From: Mariannaea sp. PMI_226
Taxonomy: Eukaryota > Ascomycota > Sordariomycetes > Hypocreales > Nectriaceae
Direction: 5' to 3'
DNA length: 64,000 bases
Assembly: GCA_024336345.1 (NCBI GenBank)
Contig: JANFOG010000016.1
Coordinates: 124,001 to 188,000 of the forward strand
Shown here: piece by piece, positions 33,308 through 44,386 of the stretch
Position numbering within the stretch: the first letter of the stretch is position 1
Layout of the letters: each line of letters begins with the position of its first letter
Made by a program: the position numbers and the translations under genes
Notes under the pieces: model-generated
Told to the model about the DNA's origin: nothing
Seen by the model: the letters and a program-made list of their open reading frames with translations, nothing else
Database searches by the model: none

Positions 33308-33880
33308 TCACCTCCCATCAGAGCAGCAAGCACCGCCCAAATCGCCGCAACAACAGCCACCCCGATCTGAAAAGCAACATCCTTGGCGATCCGAGAAACA
33401 GCACGCCTCCCGGTCACTGAAGCAGCATGCTCCGCGGGACGAGAAGCAGCACCCGCCGCTCGATGAACCGCAGCAGCCCGGCTTGCCTACGTGCTCGTCC
33501 CAGGTCCGTCCCTCCCAATACATCGGGTCGTTCTTCTTGTACCCTTGGTTGGCGCCGTGGTCGAGCTCACTCGGTGCCACCGGAGCCGGTGCCGACGCCG
33601 CGGCCACGGACGGCCGGGGCTCTGGGGCGGGAGGCTGGCTTACGCCGCCGAGCAGATTGTGGTGAGAGTGACTGCTGGAAGCGCTGCTTCGACGGCTCTG
33701 GTAGTCTTGGCGGTGTGAAGGACGAGAGTATGCGGAGCCAGTTGAGCCGACGCCAGTGGACGCTTCGTAAGATGGGGGTGCATCGTGAAACCCATCCGTC
33801 ACTAGAGGGCTGTGCTGAACTGATTGCGAGCTGATTATGGTTGGGCTGACCCCGGCGTACTTTTTGTTTTGGTGTTCCAT
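33308..33880 (-). CDS. Cysteine-repeat protein with PY motif and a C-terminal CCFSDRxx octapeptide array
   Basis: Intronless frame of 190 residues with ATG in good context (AACAATGG). Residues 1-110 are disordered and rich in Ser/Pro/His, with PPSY at 35-38, a PY motif of the type bound by WW domains such as those of Rsp5/Nedd4 ubiquitin ligases. Residues 114-134 form YKKNDPMYWEGRTWDEHVGK, which looks ordered. From residue 136 onward, CC pairs stand exactly eight residues apart (136, 144, 152, 160, 168, 176), with a last pair at 185: 15 Cys in 55 residues. The core unit is CCFSDR plus two small or polar residues. Codons differ between repeats while residues stay the same, so this is not a fresh DNA duplication. 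There is no signal peptide and no long hydrophobic helix, so a plain CYSTM membrane protein is not a good match. Metal binding or multiple palmitoylation are possible roles, by inference. Confidence 0.75.
   Translation of the reverse strand: MEHQNKKYAGVSPTIISSQSVQHSPLVTDGFHDAPPSYEASTGVGSTGSAYSRPSHRQDYQSRRSSASSSHSHHNLLGGVSQPPAPEPRPSVAAASAPAPVAPSELDHGANQGYKKNDPMYWEGRTWDEHVGKPGCCGSSSGGCCFSSRGACCFSDREACCFSDRQGCCFSDRGGCCCGDLGGACCSDGR
33311..33475 (-). repeat. 24-bp-period repeat encoding CCFSDRxx units
   Basis: Seven units of 24 bp (one of 27) inside the Cys-repeat gene. The DNA copies are well diverged at synonymous positions: Ser-Asp-Arg is AGT GAC CGG, TCG GAT CGC and TCA GAT CGG in three successive units. 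Confidence 0.85.
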
Positions 33881-36800
33881 TGTTATACGCTTTCTTCCTT
33901 TTTCTACTTTTTTTCTCCTTGTTTGTTTGTTTGTTTCTTTTTTTGATGACTTGATTTGGGGTTGTAGTGATTGTATATGTAGTATGGGCGTATGTATGTA
34001 TTGTCAGCCCCTTTGCCCGTTTGTCTGTGGTGAACTATGCGTCTGTGTGTCAACAAGTAGTGTTCAAGTAATATACAAGTGGGTGTGGGCACAGAAATAT
34101 CGGAAAAGTGAGCGCTTGGCGATATAAAATACGAGGGAAGAGGCAGAGTGAGATATAATGATGTCAATTGAGACAAACACCCAACGACCAACACAGCGTC
34201 GCTTTCTGCTCGCTTTCTGCTCGCAATCTGATGACAGTCGTCGTCAGCAGTTGTCGTAAGAGCATTGTTAGTGGCCAAAAGCCCCAAGTTCATTGGGCAG
34301 AGCTCTCCAAGCTAACGTAAGAAGCGGAGTAACGTGCCGCCGAGGCGCATTTTCCAATTCGCCAACTCCGTGCTTTTGTCTGCATCTGGACATAGCAACG
34401 TGAGTTGACGGCACTTAATTGGAAGCGCAAATTAATGAGCTGCAGAAATTCAGCCTTATCAGGGCACCAAAGAAAAAAAAGAAGAGAATGAACCAAGCAA
34501 TACATAGTATACCATCATCTGGAACTTTGTTTGGAGGCCGCTTTCTATACGTGCATCCACAGACATAGGAAGCACAAATGGAAAAAGTCGCTGCCTGATG
34601 TTGCTCTTCGTCAGTGGGCTGAGTGCGGCGGGAGGCAGCCCTAGATAACCTGAGTCCTTCCCGGAAAGCAACTTGGAAAGAAGATATTTCAAGTGACCAA
34701 CAGAAATCTACTCACTATGCATGTTAATTCAAGCTTGTCATCAATTTTATGTCGCTCTTGAACTCTTCCATCATACCCCGTGATCTGCAGTTTCTTCGCA
34801 AAGACCCAGTGTTCCGCGAGCTGTTGTTACTACGTATGTTTGTATCCATGGGACCATGGCCATTATTTACGCTGGTCCGATTCTGGAAGTCTTCTAGAAG
34901 CTCACACTTCGAGAAACCCTGTGAACATCGAACGGTGTCCTGGGGTGCGGTTTCGGTCGCTTGTCCATTGCAAACCTAAGTAAGTGGTTATTCTTATCAC
35001 CGGTCCTTGGCATCCGTATGCTATTTCAAAGTCTTGACCAGTTATATATTGAATTAATTCAAGTCGTTTTCATGAGCCTCTTTCGCTCATACGTACATAT
35101 GTTGGCACAAAGTGGCGAGTTAGAAGTAGTGCCCATACACCCATAACCAGCGACAAGAGTACACTCTCCCAGTGCCTCATCTCAGAGGGCCCAAGTTCCA
35201 AATTCTGCGCCAAAAAGTGAAGATTGAGTCTTCATTTGCGAATCCCTTCAGAACTTCGCCAACAGTAATACCAGCGGGTGGCGAGAAGTTTTGACAAACA
35301 CGGAGCCACAAAGCCCAAGGTGCCAAAGCGTCCTGCTAGGATCCCTCTCGTCGTACGACCTCATGTTCCGGAATGACGTGCTGCACCAGCACGTGGCTCG
35401 CGCTCCCTCCCCTCAATGCCCATTATAGGACCATTGTCGTAGGGCCAAGCCAACCCCCGTTTGCTATGAACCATTTCTTGCAGGGATATTGTCCTTCCTA
35501 ACAAGGCAAACTTGACCCGGAACAACAATGCGGTTTTGGAACTCCTCCTCGGGTACCGCGGGCTCTCCAGCTAGTTAGTTGCGCAAAGATCCGACTCAAG
35601 GTTCCCCTAGGATGTGGCTGTGGGTGTCTCATTACTTGTTCCAGTCCATAATACAGGGCGCAGACCGTCATACGTACACTGCTTAAGTGCTCGTATTCAT
35701 GCCACGAGCCATAATTGTCCAACCCATATTGTAGTTTATGGGGAGAGGTCTTGGGCACATGCAGCCGATGCCTCCGGTTTGTGAAACTAGTCGACTCATT
35801 AGTTCCTCAAATCCTCAAATCTACCGCGGACCTTTGCTAGAATGATAGTCGTTGACCCTAGGATTCTGAAACGGGGGGGTTCGCTTGTAGGAGGGTAGGA
35901 GTGTCGTAACAAACATGTTTTATACAGTTCAGTTGATCACTTTCCGAAAACAAATCTCCGTAGCGTCGTCAGAGCAAACCGGGATGTGTTCGCCGGTCTG
36001 TAAAGCTCCGAGCGGTTCTGGGGTATATTCTACTGCCTGCCATGAACAAGGTCGATACCCCCCTGACGCTATGCTTTGTAGGCGAGTACTACCCTAATTC
36101 AATTACTATGTATATTTATTGCAATCCCCCCTAGTGAGTATTCAATACTATGCGATAGGTTTCATGGTAGTACCGCTACGCGAGTATGGCCATTGACACC
36201 ATATGAGAAGACTGCGAGTAGACAAGCATCATCAGCCTGGTCAGCGCCAGCAAGAGGCCAAGACGCATACAAAGAAAAAAAATGGAGATGCATCTGCCAA
36301 TTCATACCTCTGTCTCAGTAAGCATTTAGGATCAAGAGGAAATACGAATACATTATACCAGTTGCAATATCTTGTCAACCGTGTAAGAAAGTTGCTTCGT
36401 ATGGTCATTAGACGTCCTATCATATCCCTGCCGCCACATGCCGGAAGCTAAGAGACGATGCTATCTGGAGTATACAGTGTCTCTTTTCTACGACATTTAT
36501 CTCCTCTGCAACAGAAATGGACGACACCTGATGAAGACACCAGAAGCAAGGGCTCAATTGGCTTAACAATAAGAGCCTGTTACTGCGGATGCTACCACGG
36601 AGCTTCTCCCCGGCCATGTCCGAGTCCACTGTTGTTGGTCATGACCCTTGCCAAGCCGCACGGCGCCGAAAGGCGTGATGCTGACCACTATTCAACGACA
36701 GAACCACTCTTCTGCTGGCCAAGATGCATTGCATTACGTACAAATGGCTAGACAAACTCCAGCTCGGAGCTCCAGCAGTCTCAGGATATTCCATACGGCT

Positions 36801-39763
36801 ATGAATAATAAACTCTTTCCCCAGATTGACACATCTTGCCCATGGGGTAGAAGGCGGGTTTGAGAGGTAATTTTTACGTATTGAACCCCATTGTTTAGAT
36901 CTGAAAATCGTGGAGTTGATGTAAGTTGAATATAAAGCCTTGAGCCTCATCGACGTCAACCTCGTTGAGCTCGGCAGGGCGACTGCCGCCGCACATGGTT
37001 TGCCACACCCGCGCGAGCCGGGGGTGGGAAGGGGGCAAGCTATGGCGAGGCTCTCACCTATGGAACGAGGTTGCCCACCGTTAGGAAGCAAAAACTGAAT
37101 TAAAAACTGCCACCCCAGTACGTGGTGCAGGGAATAATAACACTTGTCGGCTGCAGGACCGCGGTGTAAGTGCGCGGCTGCGCTGCCGTCAGACCACATC
37201 GGGGGCCACTGTTGCCCTTGTGAGCTTAAGTGAGTCTGAAGGGGCCGCCCCCTTTCAAGATCTGATGCACTCCCATCTTTGGTCTGCTGAATTGTTCGAT
37301 CAGTTGCAGTGATAATTACACACCTCATGAGCTGCTCACATCTCACTCCCCACAGCTGGTGTGGTTTATGGACTTGGCGTGTAGACCCAAGTTCCTCATC
37401 ATTTCGGGCACTAAGAACAGCTCAGGTTCTAGAAGAAAGGAACCGTCTTCTAGCGTGAACATCCCTGTCATCTCTTGGGTGGGCTCTTCGCCATCCCTCC
37501 CAAGTTGAACTCGCCCAGAGTTCTCGCAAGGTTATTTGAGCTGTGGTAAACTAAGTAGTATGGGATGATTAAATCGAATGGAATGGTTAGTATAGGCGCA
37601 TGGTGATTCGAAACAGTTCTTTTCCAAAACCTGTGAGTGTTTCGGTTGTTACAAGCCTTGATAAGTTGTCGTAGAAGCGTGTGAGACACTCCGTCATCCG
37701 TCGTCGACGGCCAATAACGAGAAATGGTTGAACTGAAATAGTGTGCTGCTTTTGTGACCAACTCGCAAAGAGCACGAGATGACGGCCCATAGTAGCATAG
37801 AACCGAAGCTATGCGCAGATGAAGGCCATTTACCCTGTCGCAGATACATAATTACTCGTGAGACACCTGTCGGGTGAACCGGCATGGACCTGCAGTTACA
37901 GGTAGGAGATTTACGACAATGTAACTCCCAGGTTGCCACCACTTCGTCTCTGAGTAGCTACTGCCTTCAGTCTGTGGATTCCAAAGATGTCGTCGTTCAT
38001 AGCCGTTTGATGATTAGAACTTTGTTTCCCAATCTCTTGTAATTATCTGTTCAGCCAGAAGTAGTTTCGATTCTCGTTAAGGATAGACTACGGATATTGG
38101 CTGAGAAACATTCCCATTGATTACATTTATTGTGTCTGTCTGCCATAAAGTTGTGGCGACTCATGGCCGGAATGCCCAAATTAGAAGGTGATTAAAATTG
38201 TTGATGAATGGTGAGTGATGAAAATCTTAGAAGTCAGTATTATTATTATGTTAATGTGTTGGATTGGAAGAACCGAGGCGTAATTGGCAAATTGACAAAC
38301 ACCCAGAAAGAGAACAAAAGTCCGGGCAATAGTAGAGAGGCGAGGCCAAGACACTGACCAGGATCAGTAAACAAGTATCCTTGGCATGGTCGGTACAATG
38401 GCGGGTGAAGAGCAGGATCATGACGCTTGAGGAGGACTAGACGTTTGCGGGGATTCAGGTAGCGAATTCCTCAAGTGAAGTGTGGCTGTATTCAAGATTA
38501 GGAATGCCTGTGATATAAAGAGAGGTTAGTGATAGTCGCGTTGCGCCCTTGAGAACATAGAGTAATGAATAAAATAGTCGTCAGGAGAACAAGAAAGATA
38601 AAGAACGCATCTGGGAGTAAGTAATAGGATACTGGGATCATTTATGGATCTGATGTGGCAAAGGACTTGGAAGTTGGTGTGCATATGAAACAGGTCGGCT
38701 GATTGCAAGCCAAGAAGAACTGTGGCTCTTCAATGGCAGTTCAACTCGTGAGGACACTGTTGGCTAACTAGCCTTTTCGGACATGTTGCTCAAGAATTCC
38801 AGCTGCTTGCGTTTTTATACGGTCTTTAGAGTAGGTTCACTTTCGATTCAGACACACAGGAAAGCTGCGCCTTTCCAATTAAATTGGCATGGTTTACAGT
38901 GATCATGCCTTTGGTATTTGTTCATACAGTATCCGTACATCCAATAGGGCCTCGGGAGATCCCATGGCGACTGCTTATATGCTGAGCTATGCTGAGCCTT
39001 TTAACCTTGCCATTAGGTTGGCTGACTCGAGCAACATGATTCTGGTTGAGTTGCATTAGCTTCCCCGGGTTGGAACGAGTCAGATTGAAAGGTAGTGTAA
39101 TAGCGGGCAATGCGGGAACAGGGGCCCATGTACGAGCGGCAGTCTTGAGATGCAGGTTTGCGAGGATGAGAGTCATGATGCTGTTGGTTTTGGGGTATAC
39201 CTCAGACGGAACAAGCCAAATTCGTCGAACGTATCGGCGACTAGGACTGTTGCAAGCATCAGTGAAGTTACCATGCCGTATGGGATGGGGATGTGTTTCT
39301 CCTTGCCCTGGGCTCCAATGCGTGCCTATATCTGCCGTTGGTGGAACATAATAGCACATATCGGTTATGAAGACATGCGTGTATAGGTAGTAAGGTGTAA
39401 GGTGCAAGGAGGAAAGACAGCTTGAATGGAGCGGGTGGGAATAACGGCAACGGAAGGCTCAATCCGCCTCCGCACCCACCCCCCTTACCCTTCTGATCGG
39501 GCAATAAAAAGGAGAGATAATAGGACGGAAGGTACGAAGGTAGGGGAGATAGGTAATAAGGTAGGCAGCACATTCAATCCTGCTAAATTCCACCACCGCG
39601 GCTTTCAAGCTGCGAGCACGATTACCCGCTTTGCCCAGATGCTCAAGTAGTGGATGGACCGCACGGTACGAAGAAGAGCACCCGTTATTGATCTACCTGC
39701 ACCGAAACGTACCTCAATAAGTGGTTCTTCATCATTTTTCCAGGATGGCTTGGTCTGTGTAGT

Positions 39764-39769
39764 CTTATC
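39764..39769 (-). promoter_or_regulatory. GATA-factor-type site (CTTATC) upstream of the permease
   Basis: CTTATC, the reverse of GATAAG, the core bound by AreA/NIT2 nitrogen regulators. Single hexamers are common by chance, so this matters only together with the sites at 40006 and 40685. Confidence 0.25.
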
Positions 39770-40005
39770 ACCGTCGTCGCCCCTGCTTTCCCCCGCTTCC
39801 CGATGCTGCTGGCTACTGGCCGTTGATCGCTAGCTGCTGGAGACTTGCAAGAGCAGTGGAGGTTGGACACCGTACGGTGCAACGCACTTACCCATCGCAC
39901 GGCCCGTCCCTTTCGCACCCCCCGGGGTGAAGCGCACATATATTCACAGGACTGACTCCCACAACACCAATAACCGCCTCTTCATTGGGCCTTGATTCCA
40001 TGTGT

Positions 40006-40011
40006 CTTATC
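40006..40011 (-). promoter_or_regulatory. GATA-factor-type site (CTTATC) upstream of the permease
   Basis: Second CTTATC, about 850 bp before the permease ATG. Confidence 0.25.
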
Positions 40012-40250
40012 CTCCTTCACCACCAAGCTGAAAGATTTGCGAGGGGTGAGAGGAGCTGTCCATTGGGTGTTGAGTCAATCAAGAGGCGGAGTAAACATGT
40101 GAGTCTCCAGCTTCTCCTCATCTGCTCCATCTGCTCCATCTGCTTCATCAATGTCTTTCGTTGTTGTCTTCCTTTTCATGGCCTTCGTTGTTTGTTGCTA
40201 ACTAGGTCCCTAAGCTAAGCTAGGCCCCTTTGACTTACTCCAATGCTCTA

Positions 40251-40290
40251 TTCTCTTGCTCTCTCTCTCTCTCTCCCTCTCTCTCTTTTC
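40251..40290 (+). promoter_or_regulatory. CT-rich tract in the permease promoter
   Basis: A CT dinucleotide run of about 40 bp roughly 570 bp upstream of the permease start. It is typical of fungal promoters and is also a microsatellite. Confidence 0.5.
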
Positions 40291-40684
40291 ATAACGCAAC
40301 AATGCATAACCAACCTTCAAAACCCCCTCCTCGGGGTCCTTCTTTGAATCCTCACCCGTGCCGGTCCCCACCAACCCATCTCATCTCATCCTTGACCAGC
40401 TGGCCCCGGACAGTATTGGTCGACTGGCCAGTGCAATACCCGGAGCATCCATGCAACGTTCAGTCCCATTAACAATGAACTCATTGTTACTCTCTCTTCT
40501 ACTCTCCCTCTCTTGTTGTACCTTGTCATATCTTGCCCTCGGCCCATCGTTTCTTTTTGCCATGATGCCAAGGCTTCCCCTTACCTGGTTGAGATATCCT
40601 TCGCCTTTGTCTTTAAGAAGGCCTCTCCCTCTTTCGTTCCTCTGTTTTCTTCCAGCATCCTTTCTTCCTCACGCTCCATTCCTT

Positions 40685-40690
40685 CTTATC
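40685..40690 (-). promoter_or_regulatory. GATA-factor-type site (CTTATC) upstream of the permease
   Basis: Third CTTATC, 170 bp before the permease ATG and about 75 bp before a TATA-like stretch (CTTATAATATCC). Confidence 0.3.
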
Positions 40691-40859
40691 TCTCTTTTCA
40701 ACTTCATATATCACTTAATCGAGTTGCCTTTCCTTCCTTCAGTCTCTTCTACCACCTTCATCCTCTTATAATATCCTTTTAATACTTCTCCTCTCTCCCA
40801 TTTCAACATCCTCCCAGACCTTCCGGAGACAACTGCTCCGAAGCTAAAAGTCAGTCATC

Positions 40860-42860
40860 ATGACCTCTTCGTCTTCTGGCGAAGAAAGCCCCAGCAATGT
40901 TGGAGGCGAGAAGGGTGCCCAGGTCACAGCCTCCGACCATGGTGTTGGCGCTAGTGATGGTTTCACTTTCGAAAAGGAGACCTGGGCGACCAGTAACGGT
41001 CTCACTCTAGATTCTTTCAAGCCTCGCGACTATGGTGAAGGCCTCACTGAGCTTGACCGCAAGATGAAGCCTCGCCACCTACACATGATTGCTATTGGCG
41101 GTTCCATTGGTGCTGGCTTCTTTGTCGGGTCTGGTGGTGCTTTCTACAAGGGGGTCAGTAACACACACTTTCTTGATGATGGACCATAAACACTGACCAC
41201 ATAGTAGGGACCTGGCTCTGTCCTGATAGACTTCCTTATTATTGGTGTTATGATGTTCAACGTCGGTATGTCGATATTGCTGTTTTGTCTATTGGCAAAT
41301 TTGATCTTATTCCACACGACCCTCTCAGTTCCACATCGTCACAAAGCTTCAGATTATTCCTCTCCTGCAACCAAGCAAGTATGCGAGCACGCTAACCTTT
41401 TCGTCTTTCATAGTTTTTGCCCTCGGTGAACTCGCTGTCATGTTTCCCGTTTCTGGCGGCTTTTACACCTATTCCACTCGTTTCATTGACCCCTCCTGGG
41501 GTTTCGCCATGGGCTGGAACTATGTCTTCCAGTGGGCCGCGGTTCTCCCCCTCGAACTGACCGTGTGTGCCATCACCATTGGTTACTGGAATGACACAAT
41601 CTCTCCGGCAGCGTGGATCACCATTTTCCTTGTTGCAATCATTGTTATAAACATATTTGGCGCTCTTGGTTATGCAGAAGAAGAGTTCTGGTCCTCTGTG
41701 CTGAAGCTCGGTGCAACTGTTGCCTTCATGTTCATTGCCCTTATCCTTGTCTGCGGTGGCGGCCCCTCAAGCGGAAAGTACTCTGAATACCAGGGTGCCA
41801 AGCTGTGGTATGAGGGCCAGGGTGCCTTCAAAAACGGATTCAAGGGTTTCTGTTCCGTCTTTGTCACTGCTGCATTCTCCTTCTCCGGTACTGAATTGGT
41901 TGGTCTTGCCGCTGCGGAAGCGCGCAATCCCGCCCAGTCTCTTCCAGGTGCTATCAAGCAAGTCTTCTGGCGAATTACCCTTTTCTATATCCTTGGTCTT
42001 TTCTTTGTTGGCCTCCTTGTCAGTGCGGATGACCCACGACTACTTAGCGAGAGCTCCTACTCTGACGCCAAGGCCTCGCCATTCGTATTGGCAGCTGAGT
42101 ATTCCGGTCTGAAAGGGTTCAACCATTTCATGAACACTATCATCTTGGTTTCAGTCCTTTCCATTGGTGTTTCTGCTGTTTATGGTGGCTCTCGAACACT
42201 GACTGCCATGGCCCAAACTGGATATGCTCCCAAGATCTTCTCTTATGTGGACCGTAGTGGTCGTCCCCTCTTCTCTGTCCTCATTATCATCGTCCTTGGC
42301 GCTCTCGGTTATGTTAACCTGGACGCTGATGGCCCCGTTGTCTTTGACTGGCTCCTGGCTCTTTCAGGACTGTCTACTCTCTTCACCTGGGGCTCTGTTT
42401 GTATGGCTCATATTCGGTTCCGCAAGGCTTGGGCCTATCACGGCCACACCATTGATGAAATCCCTTTCCAGGCTGTTGGTGGAGTTTATGGCTCATACCT
42501 AGGTCTCTTCCTTATTTTCATTGTGTTGGTGGCTCAGGTAAGTTATTATTGCACAATCCTCCCCCACATAGGCCTGAAAGCTCTGACTGACTTCCCTAGT
42601 TCTACACTGCGATTATTGCTGGTCCCAATAAGCCCGGTATGGGCACAGTTGAGGGTTTCTTCAAGGCCTACCTGGCTTTGCCTGTTGTCTTGGTCTTCTG
42701 GGCGATTGGGTACCTCTGGAAGCGACAGGGTTGGCTTCGAACTTCCCAAATCGATATTGATACAGCGCGACGTGAGCACGACTGGGATGAGATCAATGCC
42801 TATCGCGCTAAGGTTGCGAGCTGGCCAGCTTGGCGCCGCCTCCTCAACAAGGTTATGTAA
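40860..42860 (+). CDS. Amino-acid permease (YAT/APC family)
   Basis: Four exons, 40860-41153, 41208-41265, 41414-42537 and 42600-42860, give 578 residues. Introns are 54, 148 and 62 bp with donors GTCAGT, GTATGT and GTAAGT; the joins make FYKGGPGS, MFNVVFALGEL and LVAQFYTAI, all as expected for the family. The cytoplasmic N-terminus ends in LTELDRKMKPRHLHMIAIGG, followed by SIGAGFFVGSGGA, the helix-1 substrate-binding signature of the APC superfamily. About 12 membrane helices follow, including FSFSGTELVGLAAAEARNP of helix 6. The C-terminus (RREHDWDEINAYRAKVASW) is the usual cytosolic tail of Gap1-like permeases. It imports amino acids across the plasma membrane by proton symport; substrate range cannot be read from sequence. 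Three CTTATC sites upstream would fit nitrogen control. Upstream ATGs between 40240 and 40570 probably precede the transcription start. A possible leader intron (40099-40205) ends GCTAACTAG. Confidence 0.95.
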
Positions 42861-43345
42861 CAGGATCAATCTGATGCACCCGGTTCAGATCTTTTTTTGG
42901 CACCTTCGTTGTATACTTGAATGGTTTTGAGAAGACCTCTAACTACACTTCAACATTTCCGATTGATTAGTAGCACTCATTGAGCGATACTTGAAGATAG
43001 TTTAACGTTGCCCGTATATACGTAATTCCTAAGACCTGTTGTTGATGCTGCGTGCTATGGACCATTACCAATGAATGTACATCGCAAAGATTGTAGGTTT
43101 GTTCTCTTAGTTTTACATATAGCGAATCTCAAACACAGACCAACATGTAATTGTTAGATACTCCATAGTACGTATGCTGGTATCCCTCGCGCAGATGCAT
43201 TATTTTGTGGTGTTGGCTTCATATAAAAACCCCAAGTGCCCCCCGAAAATTCGTCGTCACGCTGGGTCTAACCCTCAAGGGGAAACACAATTGGCATCGG
43301 TGCTATGAATATATCATTCAATTTCAAAACAGGCGAACCTGGCTC
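42861..43345. other. Intergenic between convergent permease and beta-propeller genes
   Basis: 485 bp that must hold both 3' untranslated regions. No open frame or repeat of note. Confidence 0.7.
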
Positions 43346-44386
43346 TTATGAATTCAGAAACCCAGTTGTGTCGATACCTTGGACCTTGCCCCCTTGCGTC
43401 GACCCTCCCGACGTAGTCACATACAAAACCTTTGCATCTCGCCGCGTGCGTCCAAACTTGCAGGCAGTTGCCCCGGGGACCTCGTTCGAATCAGACCCTC
43501 CACCGCCACCGGCCACCACGATGTTGTCGCCATTGGGCTCAACCGCAAAAACCCGGTTGTCCGAGTTGGTAGCCACCCACGCGGTGTTGCTTTTGCCCGG
43601 CCCGAAGATGAAGTCATCCAGGCGGGACGCGGACAGCTTCACCACGGTTTCGACTTTGGCTCCTCGGGCAGGGTATCCTTCCTTTGTGAAACGGATCTTG
43701 TAGAAGGTGGTCGTTGACAGGTTTGTCCAGTAGAGGTAGCCTTTGTGTATGTGCAGGCCGTTGATTCCAATGGAGGTTGGGCTGCTTGATCCGGGCTTCA
43801 TCTCAGGCACCCGAATCGCAATGTCGTACTTCCTCGTCACGGTATCAACCCGCCATACGAGCCCCAGCGCAGAGTCTGCAATGAGAACAATCTTTCTTCT
43901 CTGTGGCACGCTCGTTGCTCCGTTGAGAAGAACCGCGTCAGGAATGGGAGTGATGAGCTTTGGTTTCGAGTTATGCCCCTTAGCAGTAAAGTCAACCGCC
44001 CAGAGACCCCAAGTCCCCTTCACACCACCAGTCGTCGTGGTGAAGTTCCCACCAGCCAGAGCAAACACATCGTCCCCTGTTTCGGCTATTCCAAGCAAGC
44101 TGGTAATGGAGGCGATGGTGAAGCGGCGAGTGACCTTCGGATGACGGGAAGCTGCGCAAGCCGGGTCCAAGACCTCATAGAGGGACGCGTTTGGCGTCAG
44201 GCTTGTAAGAAGCAAGTTGCCATTGGCTCGTACAGCGATGTTCTCAATCCAAGTGCCGACGGGAAACTGAGTCACCTCGTGGTTGGGCAGAGTTACGGAG
44301 TGAAACTGGTGAGGATCGGACCCTGGCGACGCAAGGGCCGCGTGCGAGATGAAGAAGGAAACAAAATATCCTACACTAATGCGCAT
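43346..44386 (-). CDS. Secreted six-bladed beta-propeller (SMP-30/NHL-like) protein
   Basis: Single-exon gene of 346 residues from the ATG at 44386. The longer open frame upstream adds 19 hydrophobic residues that would disrupt the signal peptide. Residues 1-20 are a signal peptide (MRISVGYFVSFFISHAALA). The rest has the periodic strands of a TolB/SMP-30-like propeller: WIENIAVRANGNLLLTS, SITSLLGIAETGDDVFALAG, RRKIVLIADSALGLVWRV, SIGINGLHIHKGYLYWTN, LDDFIFGPGKSNTAWVAT and DAKVLYVTTSGGS. The blades end in small hydrophobic or charged turns like those of strictosidine-synthase or gluconolactonase relatives. Sequons NAS, NFT and NLS suggest N-glycosylation. The family is frequent in fungal genomes, sometimes beside biosynthetic genes, but no such cluster is seen here. 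Enzymatic activity is unknown. The gene converges on the amino-acid permease. Confidence 0.85.
   Translation of the reverse strand: MRISVGYFVSFFISHAALASPGSDPHQFHSVTLPNHEVTQFPVGTWIENIAVRANGNLLLTSLTPNASLYEVLDPACAASRHPKVTRRFTIASITSLLGIAETGDDVFALAGGNFTTTTGGVKGTWGLWAVDFTAKGHNSKPKLITPIPDAVLLNGATSVPQRRKIVLIADSALGLVWRVDTVTRKYDIAIRVPEMKPGSSSPTSIGINGLHIHKGYLYWTNLSTTTFYKIRFTKEGYPARGAKVETVVKLSASRLDDFIFGPGKSNTAWVATNSDNRVFAVEPNGDNIVVAGGGGGSDSNEVPGATACKFGRTRRDAKVLYVTTSGGSTQGGKVQGIDTTGFLNS

Larger units (their letters stand above)
33881..40859. other. Long intergenic region between the CC-repeat gene and the amino-acid permease gene
   Basis: About 7 kb. The left end is the promoter of the CC-repeat gene, and the last 1 kb is the permease promoter, with a CT tract at 40251-40290 and three CTTATC (GATA-factor type) sites. 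The middle, 34300-39600, has no convincing gene. The longest open frame is on the minus strand, 36639-37346 (235 codons, starting at GTG), with no recognisable domain and biased composition. No transposon ends or long inverted repeats were found. Confidence 0.45.

Noticed and set aside
33308..33880. CC-repeat protein as a CYSTM stress-tolerance membrane protein
   Set aside because: CYSTM proteins end in a short hydrophobic cysteine-rich helix. Here the cysteine pairs alternate with charged SDR residues, so the segment is not a membrane helix.
36950..37100. GC-rich block resembling a dispersed repeat
   Set aside because: No second copy was found in the window and no terminal repeats are visible, so there is no evidence that it is mobile.
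36639..37346. 235-codon minus-strand open frame
   Set aside because: It starts at GTG, has no recognisable domain, and has the composition of random GC-moderate DNA. No splice signals or promoter support it.
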